Below are positions 55,811 to 64,000 of a stretch of DNA of 64,000 nucleotides, piece after piece. Where the stretch lies: the NCBI RefSeq assembly GCF_033439725.1, contig NW_026944388.1:372001-436000 (forward strand). The letters are read 5' to 3'. The notes under the pieces are model-generated. The model had not been told where the DNA came from, did not search any database, and worked only from the letters and a program-made list of their open reading frames with translations. Within the stretch, counting starts at the first letter, position 1. The number at the start of each line of letters is the position of its first letter. Source of the DNA: Neurospora tetraspora. Its lineage: Eukaryota; Ascomycota; Sordariomycetes; Sordariales; Sordariaceae. The position numbers were made by a program, and so were the translations under genes.

Positions 55811-56877
55811 GTTGCAAGGATTGTGCTTCGGGATGTGTATAATGCTTGCTTACAAGATCAAACGTGTGAATTAAAGGAGTTGATCGTCTTGCAATGTTCA
55901 GGGAGAAAGCGAGGGGTTGGCAGAACGGAACGAGGAGATGAATATTGTCCAACTGGTTGGCCAACCAAAACTTCAAAGGTGTAGCGTACCCAAACTTTGG
56001 TTTGCAGCTTAGAAGACTCATCCCAACCAAAGGTGGTCTCAAAGCTGTGGGAAGGCGGATGTGCTAGTGAAATGTGCACATTTGCGGCATTAGCTGTTGA
56101 CGCCTGGCCTTCCAGATCAGCCTAGGTGTCAAGATGCCTAATGGACACTACCTGTTAATGCCCAAATTCCCAGTCTGGCGTGGGTCGGCTACCAACCGCA
56201 TGTGCCATTGGTAGTGTGAAGATATCCTTTCCGGGAAAGCTGAATGCGACGCCTGCCCCCACAACTGCAAGTAAGACGCCAATCTCCTAGACTGGGATCA
56301 CCGTCACTTCGAGAGAGGTCCTAAGCAAATTCGGCCAATCAGAAGCTTCAAAAGAACAACTCCGCACCGAAGATAAAACACTTAGGCTCGAAGGGTCACC
56401 TGGCCAAGAGGGGATTGTCTGGTCTGGATGCCCTCCATATTTCCCATCATGGTGGGTGGAGGTATGCGAGGTTACTAACCCGACAACGCCGAGCCACAAT
56501 GCTCACTCTTGGAGAAAAGGGTGCCAGAGCTGGGCCTTAGCCTACCTCTGTCCACCTTGGATCTTGCCTCTACCACCCCGAGTAGACGTTAAGACCAAAA
56601 GCACCTTCTCTGGTCCTTGGTGTATCTTTGCAAGCTGAGACAGCGTTGTTCTTCGTTTGTACTACTGTCGGACTGGTATGCTAGACGGTAGAGTCTCTCC
56701 GCTTCTTTGTAATCGCCTTTTTGGAAAGCAATATTCCCAAACCCCTTAAGGACAACACTTGACCCCATAAAATCGGGACCTGTTGAGTCGACTTATGCGG
56801 GTTTGAGTCCTGAGGAGGGGCTGTGTCGGCAGAGGGTCTTTTGGCTGCTGTATGTGATGAAACGGTAAGTTCATTGT
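55811..56877. other. intergenic region upstream of the NACHT-ankyrin gene
   Basis: No gene is recognised in this kilobase. I looked for a second gene ending in a motif similar to the Asn/Gly/Gln-rich NLR start, as adjacent effector genes in other fungi have, and did not see one. Confidence 0.4.
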
Positions 56878-57143
56878 TGTCACGGCGTAACCAGGGATGG
56901 GTACGATGTGCAAAGACTGTACTACCCTAATGGCTAACTTGGACTGAAGACAATAAGTTGAAGAAGGAAGGAAACTTCCAAAAGGGAAGGCTCGGTGGGG
57001 AGGACTGGGTTTTATACCCTGAACTCTGGGAGGGAGCCAGGCCAAGCCCAGAACCTGAACCATCTGAACCAAACCCGTGAATGGAAGCCACCCTCAATGG
57101 GATCTGTGCACGTGAAAGACCCTTGACGGTCCCAGCCGTCACA
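56878..57143. mobile_element. possible solo LTR (family B)
   Basis: The 266-base segment begins TGTCACGGCGTAACC and ends CAGCCGTCACA, the TG...CA form of LTR ends, with a TTTTATA box in the middle. The flanking five bases (attgt and ccatg) do not match, so there is no target duplication to confirm it. It is a fossil if real. Confidence 0.4.
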
Positions 57144-57486
57144 CCATGAGCTTCTCCTGAGTGTTCTCGAGGACCTTTGCTACGATTTAGTGATAGTAAG
57201 TTTCCAGTTCCTCATCTAACTTTTTGCTACTCGTTTACTTACCTTATTTCTAAGCAGATTCTTAGCCTTCATATAGTCGTAATAATACTCGATCGCATAG
57301 TCTTTTACCGCTTTAGCTATTTGCGGGAAGAGTTTATAACTGGGGTAGGCGGGGATAGGAGGTAGGATAAGGATGGTTTTGTCTGGTCTAGTTATAGTAT
57401 GCGTATATATATCCGCGATACTTATAATTATAGTAATAATAAGGCTTATAATTTTTGTACCTGTAGTCTCTATAATAATTTAGGAT

Positions 57487-59012
57487 TTGTCACAGGGTTA
57501 GACCTCTGTGACTGTTGCACGTTGTGCAGGCTGCAGCCGCTTCTGAGACTGCTGCAGCCTGATTGGCCAAGTCCTCCCAGCCCTACGCGGCTGGGACCCT
57601 ACTTAAGGCCAGTCTGCGCACAGCTTGCGACTGTTCCCTTTCTCCTTCGTGCAATTACGCATATCTACATCTACACTCTACCCTTTGCCCGTGATAGTTA
57701 ATTGCACCTTTTAACTATTGCGTTCACAGCGCAAACCCCAAGATCCGTGGAGTCGTCGCGCGCTCAGTCAGCTGCGCAATCCACCCGTGCAGGAATCGCC
57801 TCGTCGAGTCGCAGATTCCAGCACCGCCAGTCAAGCTAGGTCGCGCCCTCGTGTCGCAGCGATCTAGTCCTCGCACCTCCGCGCCTATCAAGCCGCAGCG
57901 GTCGTGCCCGTCTCTTCATTCAGTGAATAAGAGACTGTTCTCTTCATCCAGTGGATAAGAGACCTCCCCTTTGTTCTACGTCGACGAGTTGTCGCCGTTT
58001 CCCTATGTCATTCATCAACTTCAACGCCGACGACGGTAGCGATCACCCCTCTCACTCCGGCAGCAACGACAACGACACCGACAACGGTCTGTCCAGCTCC
58101 GCCGCGGCACTTGAGTTGCCCGAGTTACGATCCCTTTAATCTCGGCGACCTTATCGACGTTCTCACCGAAGATTACGTCGCTAACACTAACGTCAGTCGT
58201 GCTGCTCTGGTCAAGGTCGACCTCACTCGCGGCATCGAGCACTTTCTGGGTAGTCTCAACAACGACGAGAGACCTCGTTTCGTTCCCCGCGACTACCTCG
58301 TCACCGCTAGCGAGATCGCCGGCGAGCCCGCCTTCCAATCCATCGTCGACCCCCTCGGTCGTATCTTTCTCTCCGTCCTCGAGGACAACCGTGTCGCCCG
58401 CCGTATCGCCGACGACCGTCAAGCCGACTTCGATACTCTCAATCTCGAACACATCGCACTCAAGCAGGAACTCGAGGACCCTAGAGCAACCATGTCCGCG
58501 GCCCCTACCGGTATCGTAGCTGGCGCCCCTCTGCCCAGACGTATTATCGAGGACCCTCCCGCGTTTGATGGCAAGGAGAAGGATCCCGCTCGCCGCTGCG
58601 AGACTTTCCGTGCTTGGAAGTTCCGTATTGTCACTGCCTGGCGCGTCGACGCCCCCCATTATCAGGCCGAGGATGTTAAGATCCTTCGTGCCGCCATACT
58701 GCTGGGCCCGGAACTTCTCTCTAGCGTCCAGGCGGACCTCGACGCTATGATGATAGAACCCGACAAGGACAAATGGCGCTGGAAGACCGGCGTCGACTTT
58801 ATGAAGCACCTTAGCGATCGCTTCGACAACGTCGACCTAAAGCTCGACGCCTCTCGTCGCCTGGCGGATCTATATCAGAAGAACATGCCGTTCTCTGAAT
58901 TCGAGGTCGAGCTGACCAAGCTCATGGACCGATGCAACCTCGACCCCGCCATGAAGGTTCACCACCTTCGTAATAAGATCAACAAGCGTCTTCGCGACGC
59001 CCTGGTTCACCG

Positions 59013-59046
<34 letters not shown>

Positions 59047-62000
59047 CGAAAGCGAGTTCGTTAAGTGGCTTGACCTTTGCCGTCTCGTGGCCCGCAACCT
59101 CGATGACGCCGACCATCGCAACAAGTTGGCCAATCACTTCTACAAAGCAGACACCAACAGCAACACCGGTGGTGGCGGCGGCAACAGTAGCAACCCCGAC
59201 GAACGCCCTGTCAGCCAAGGTGGCAACCAGATGGACCTTGACGCTGTCGGCCTTGCCGGCATCATTCACCAGGAGGTCCTCGACCAGCGTCAGCGTGACG
59301 GCCAGTGCCGCCGTTGCGGTCAGCCCGGCCACATCGCTCGTGGCTGTATCAACTCAGTCAACTATGGTTCTAAGGGCCGCCAGGACGGAAAGGAGTCCAG
59401 AAAGAAGAACCGTGGTGGTCGCGGAGGTGGTCGTGGTGGTCGCGGAGGTAATCGCGGAGGCAGCAACACCAGTGGCCAGCAGGCCGAGGTCCGCGCCGCC
59501 GACGCCGCTCCTGCTGCTGCAGCCGCCGCTGGCGACGAGTACTACAACGAGCCGGGAAACGCTTAGCCTCTGTGCCCAGTCGCGTACAGAGGCCTGACCG
59601 GTTACTAGCGTTGTGGAGACAAGTTTCAGACTCATCATCAGAGTCAGAGGATTTGGAAGAGGTACGGATCGAATCGTTAGATAGTTCGTCTTCAAATTCA
59701 ATACTCTTGTCTTCCTATGTTGTAACCGGCTCGCGCAAAGATCATTGTGTTTCACTCGTTGATAGCGGATGCTCCGCCTTTGCGTTTATTGACCGCTCTT
59801 TTGTCCAAAAGCATAACCTTCCCCGTTTTCGCTTACTTCGTCCGAAAAAGCTTGTTCTGGCTGACGGTATAGTCAAAGGCATCATCTTTGAAGTGGTGAG
59901 AGCCAAGTTCCGCATTGGCCTTCACGAGGAAACGATAACTTTCTTAGTTCACGACATTTCCAAGAACCACCCCGTTATCTTGGGTTTCCCATGGATGCAG
60001 TTCCACAAGCCTGCGATCGACTACGAGAAGTGCGGTGTGCGCTTCAACCACCCAGACTGCCGTGGCCGCTGTCTGCCTCGCGATCTCACGAACGAGCAAA
60101 CGACAGCGCCTCGAGCCCTCACCAGCCGAGTCTCTGTGGCCTCGGCTCGCTTACATAAGAAGGCCGCCCCCCAGCCCTCTCCCCCGCCTTTTCCTCCTCC
60201 CCCCAACACCTTCACTAGGGCTAGTACTAGCTCTGCCTCTGGCGGAGGAAATCCCCAGCTCCAGGAGAAGGAAACCGAGGAGCTACCCCCTCTCGAGAAC
60301 CTAAGGATCTCGAGCGAACCCAGGACCGTGAGCGCCCCCGTTAAGGCACTCTTGGCCAGCCGGGCCGGGACCAAGGTCCAGGGCATCTCCGGCACGGCCG
60401 CCCTCCTCGTCAAAACCAAGAATCCCGCGCTTTACGAACCGCATATCCGACTCAACGGCAAACGTGTGTCCGCGGGCACGCGCCGCACTCTCGTCCGCAA
60501 GTCCACTGAGGTAGCCGGCGATTTCAACCCCAACGACATTCGGGAGCTCAACGCCGCCACGTTCAACTACATCTGCGAGAAGCGTGGGTTGCAGCCGTTC
60601 GTCACAAGTTATACCCAACTGGAGCGTCTGGCCGGCATTACGGAGACACGGGACTTGGACCTGACCGAAGAAATGGTCAACAACATTATGGAAGGAGAGG
60701 GAGAACAATACAAGGACAGTCTTTCCCCCGGCCTTCATAGTTTTATTGATAGTTTGGCTGGCAAGGCCGCCTCACAGGACGAACGAGACGCTGCCCTTAT
60801 CGCCCGAACGATCGTCCTCACAGGGAACCTTGACACCGACGCGCCCGTCTGCGAAGAGACAATCCGCCGCGTTCAACTCGCTAAGATAACCGAGGAGGAC
60901 GCCAGAAAGTTCCTCGACAAAGCAAACAGGCCCGACAAGACCGACGAGGAGATCAGGGCCAAGTTACCGAGCGTTTACCATGATCAGATCGCTGCTTTCC
61001 AGCCGGGTCGCGCCAACGAGATGCCTCCCAACCGCTCTTACGACCATAAGATCGAGCTCCGCCCGGGAGAACACCCCCCCAACGCTCGCCCGCGACCAAT
61101 GTCGCCGCTCGAGGCCGTCGTCGTGAAGAAATGGATCGACGACAACCTCAGAAAGAAGTTTATCCGCCCTTCCCAATCCGAGGCCGCCTCGCCCATCCTG
61201 CTGTTCAAGAAGCCGGGCGGCGGGGTCCGTATTTGCGTGGACTACCGAGGGATTAACAACGTTACGATGAAGACACGGTACCCGTTGCTGCTTATTAAAG
61301 AGACCCTCGACGCTATCTGTAAGGCGAAGATTTTTACCAAGCTGGACGTTATTACGGCGTTCAATAGGATCCGTGTGAAGGAAGGCCATGAGTGGCTTAC
61401 TGCGTTTATTACGCGTTTCGGTCTCTGAGAGTCCCTAGTGTGTCCTTTTAGGTTACAGGGCGCGCCGGGGACCTTCCAGAACTATATTAACGACGTATTA
61501 CACGACATTCTCGATGTTTATACGACCGCTTACCTCAATGATATCTTAGTTTACTCTGAGAATGAGGAAGAGCACGTGGGCCACGTTAAAGAAGTCCTAA
61601 ACCGTATGATTAAGGCCGTTCTGCAGATCGATATCGACAAGTGCGAGTTTCACACAAAACGAACGAAATACCTGGGCTTAATCATCACCCCGGGCGGCAT
61701 CGAGATGGATCCCCAGAAGGTGTCTGCCGTGATGTCATGGGAGGCCCCAGACTCCAAAAGATCATTACAGCAATTCCTAGGCTTCGCCAACTTTTATCGC
61801 CGTTTTATCAAGCACTTCTCCATCATTGCAAGCCCCCTCTATGAGTTAACCAAGAAGACGGAAGATTGGCACTGGAATAGCCAACACCAAAAGTCCTTCG
61901 AAGCTCTCAAGAAGGCTTTCAGCAGCGGACCAACCCTTCGTATCTATGATTGGGCCAAACGAACGGTCGTCGAGACGGACGCTTCCAACTGGGCTTGCGG

Positions 62001-62237
62001 TAGCACGCTGTCACAATACGACGACGAAGGCATTCTGCGCCCGGTAGCGTATTTCAGTCAGCGACATTCGTCGGCGGAATGCAATTACGATATCTACGAT
62101 AAGGAGTTGTTAGCCATCATCAAGGCGTTGGAGGAATGGGACCCGGAGCTCGCGGGAGCTCAGCAGCCGTTTGAAGTCTTCACTGACCACAAGGGGTTGA
62201 AGTCCTTCACAATCAACAAACAACTCAACCCCCGGCA
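57487..62237 (+). mobile_element. partial Ty3/gypsy retroelement fossil (5' LTR-like end, gag, protease, RT, RNase H)
   Basis: A probable 5' LTR spans about 57487-57729 (TGTCACAGGG to TTCACA), after an AT-rich flank. Gag starts near 58111 and carries a CCHC zinc knuckle (CRRCGQPGHIARGC) near 59305-59350 and an RGG-rich tail. The aspartic protease region (SLVDSGCSAF) lies near 59750, reverse transcriptase from about 61080 (GVRICVDYRGINN, AYLNDILVYSENEEEH), and RNase H from about 61950 (VETDASNWACG, EVFTDHKGLKSF). Integrase and the 3' LTR are absent, because the element is cut at about 62237, where a HET-gene remnant on the opposite strand begins. It belongs to the Metaviridae and is broken, with a few breaks. 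Long conserved stretches and high GC suggest a fairly young copy with little RIP. Confidence 0.85.
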
Positions 62238-62904
62238 TTGCGTGAAGGTTTTCTCCGACGGCCAAGTCGCGCCCGTTTATAGAGATGGAACAAGGCTTGG
62301 CCTCGGAGCCCCACACGTAGGATAAGGCCTCGTACGGACGTGTGCCTTCTGAGTCCAATGCGGTGCAGAAGAGCCGACAATGTATTGCGGCGTCCTCATT
62401 TTCAGACGGCAATAGTTGAAGTAAGCGAATATGGCTACGTGATATAGGAACGCTGTAATATAGATTCTTTACAGGTGTTAACGTTATTCTGAAATGTTGT
62501 AGGGGGAAAAGAAGTAAGCCTACTTCCACCTGCTTCGGCCTTTTGTTATCCACGCAGACCAATTTAGATAGGAAGAAATGGATGAGTTTGTTGAAGAGTT
62601 GTTTCCACGAAATCTTGTAGCCGGCGGACGTCTCTGTATCGACGGAACCGGTAGCTGGAGCGGCTGGGAGCTCGGGGGCGGGCATACGGGTAGCGGATAT
62701 GGCGATGACGGCGGGGATTTGTTGCAAAGGTGTAGGGCGAGACTGCTCTTGGCCCTTATCGTCTTCCCAACCCTCCGTATTGTGTAGTCGTTGAGATATC
62801 GTAGCTTTAGGGAACGAAAGTCTTGAGCGAGGTGACGTAGATGAGGTATTCGAGGATGATTGTGTTGTTTTGGAGGCAGCGAATGCTATATAGTTGACGA
62901 TCAA
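62238..62904 (-). pseudogene. HET-domain gene remnant (N-terminal part only)
   Basis: Read on the minus strand from 62904, the sequence has a Ser/Thr-rich start, a leader with GQEQSRPTPLQQIPA and AAPATGSVDTETSA, then SRSHIRLLQLLPSENEDAAI and the first HET block RPYEALSYVWGS followed by ISINGRDLAVGENLHA. HET domains normally continue for well over 100 residues, but here the sequence stops at the gypsy border near 62237. The leader matches that of the NACHT-WD40 protein at 37.3 kb. An intron may lie in the hydrophobic segment near 62580-62700. The remnant cannot encode a whole HET domain. Confidence 0.7.
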
Positions 62905-63162
62905 TGGATTGAGTTTGTAAAAATGCTGGAGATTCCTCTATCCTACCCCCAAGAACAAAATAAAAAGAAATTAGAGTACTATGTTTTCTCAAGGTTATGG
63001 TGGAGTATGAGGCGTCGTATTGAGTCTGTTTCTGTTTCACCATGTCAGGTTGGTGCGAGTTTATTCTAGGAACCTCGTGGAAGACAGACAGGAGTTGCAT
63101 ACCCGGCTGGGGCGTAGCAACTCTGACGTTCCTGGGCGCAGTGCTCGTTTGACTGACTCGAA

Positions 63163-63702
63163 GCTTCCGCAGTCCCCGTCTACGTAGCCTCGCTCATCGG
63201 CTTCCTCACCTCCACAAGCTGCTACTACGCCGTCAAGTATAAGCATCTCCTCTCCGTCGACGACGGTCTCGACATTTTTGGCCTTCACGGCGTGGGCGGT
63301 TACGTCGGCGATCTTTTGACGGGAATCTTCGCCGACAACTTTGTGCCCGCTCTCGACGGCGTATCCGGCAGCTCCTACGCTGGAGGCTGGTGGAACCGCA
63401 ACTTCCGCCAGCTTGGGCTTCAGTTCGCCGGCGCAACCACTGCCGCGGCCTGGTCCTTCGTGGTTTCATGCATCTTGTTGTTCATCATCAACAAGATTCC
63501 TGGCTTGCATCTGCGCGCGAGTGAGGACTCGGAGATCAGGGGTCTGGATATCAAGTATTTGGAGGACGTGGACGAGGAGGGATTTTACATGAACGAGTGC
63601 ATCCTGCATGGACGCACGCCGCCGAGGTGTTCTGGGTCGTTGAAGGCGCCCACGCCGGTTATGGAACCGGTCAGTGTTGAGGGGCCTGAGAAGAAGGATT
63701 AG
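63163..63702 (+). pseudogene. C-terminal fragment of an ammonium transporter (Amt/Mep family)
   Basis: The open frame encodes AVPVYVASLIGFLTSTSCYY, LLSVDDGLDIFGLHGVGGYV, LTGIFADNF, GGWWNRNFRQLGLQFAG and the last membrane segment with SFVVSCILLFIINKIPGLHL, followed by an acidic cytosolic tail ending EGPEKKD. This is the last third of a fungal Amt/Mep transporter: the FGLHG histidine region and the two final membrane helices. The preceding eight helices are not in the window; sequence to the left is unrelated. A cgcag just before the conserved part could be an old splice acceptor. It is a truncated orphan, conserved enough to suggest recent separation, and probably not functional alone. Confidence 0.75.
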
Positions 63703-64000
63703 AGGGGTGTGTTCCTGTGACTTTGTAAACGAAGCACTACTTGCTTAGCTCATCATAAATTTCAAATATTTCGAGTCGTAACCAGATGGGCCTGTTATTG
63801 CTAGCGGTAGACTTTGACGATTCCAAGAGGGCAACTTCACAACATTAACATGGACGTCAATTCGTACAGTTCAATATCCCAGTTTCGACTCTTTCTTACA
63901 CCTCAAAGAAAACTTCATTGTATTTCCCGGTTCAAATTCGGCATTTTTCACATGATTATTGCCTGCTATCAGTTGGACCGAAGCACAACGGGTTCGGGTC
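63703..64000. other. 3' flank of the ammonium transporter fragment
   Basis: I see no gene or repeat in the last 298 bases; the sequence is of ordinary intergenic composition. Confidence 0.4.

Noticed and set aside
45600-62237. Idea that the two gypsy pieces are halves of one element separated by an inversion
   Set aside because: Both include the same short RNase H region but with different residues and base composition, so they are separate subfamilies.
1-64000. CRISPR array, bacterial operon or prophage
   Set aside because: No regular repeat-spacer structure; spliced genes and fungal domains throughout show nuclear fungal DNA.

Overview
This window looks like nuclear DNA of a filamentous ascomycete, most likely a Sordariomycete close to Neurospora or Sordaria. 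The genes carry short introns (about 50-110 bases) with GTNNGT donors, CTAAC-like branch points and YAG acceptors. The proteins are typical fungal types: a Zn(II)2Cys6 regulator, a Pik1-type lipid kinase, Kri1, HET-domain and NACHT proteins. A dispersed 5S rRNA sequence of the kind known from Neurospora is also present. Species was not determined.

Bases 1 to about 35,500 are an ordinary gene-rich stretch of well-kept host genes. In order they are: an alpha/beta hydrolase (+), a glutamine-rich NC2-alpha/Bur6-like histone-fold corepressor (+), a fungal protein of unknown role with five exons including a probable GC-AG intron (+), a methionine-permease-like amino acid transporter (+), phosphatidylinositol 4-kinase Pik1 (+), a Zn(II)2Cys6 transcription factor (+), the ribosome biogenesis factor Kri1 (-), which diverges from a Rab5-like GTPase (+), and a RING protein with a long Arg/Asp-Arg/Glu repeat tail (+). 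Spacers of 0.5 to 4.8 kb separate them, mostly without recognisable content.

From about 36,400 to the right end the character changes to a dynamic island of self/non-self recognition genes, repeats and broken genes. It holds a truncated-looking 5S sequence, a whole NACHT-WD40 NLR with twelve near-identical 126-base WD repeats, a solo LTR with target duplication, a GC-rich decayed ORF of unknown origin, a partial Ty3/gypsy fossil, a DUF7924-like remnant, a chimeric nitrilase remnant, a whole HET-domain gene, a second solo LTR of the same family, a whole NACHT-ankyrin NLR with an Asn/Gly/Gln-rich N-terminus, another LTR-like sequence, a large partial gypsy fossil, a HET-gene remnant cut at the gypsy border, and the orphan C-terminal part of an ammonium transporter. 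A 98-base repeat occurs at both ends of the 37-52 kb part.

The most interesting content is this NLR/HET island: two structurally different NLRs, one HET executor-type gene and one HET remnant lie within 26 kb, both NLRs have recently homogenised repeat tracts in the sensor half, and a proline/alanine-rich leader is shared between the NACHT-WD40 protein and the HET remnant.
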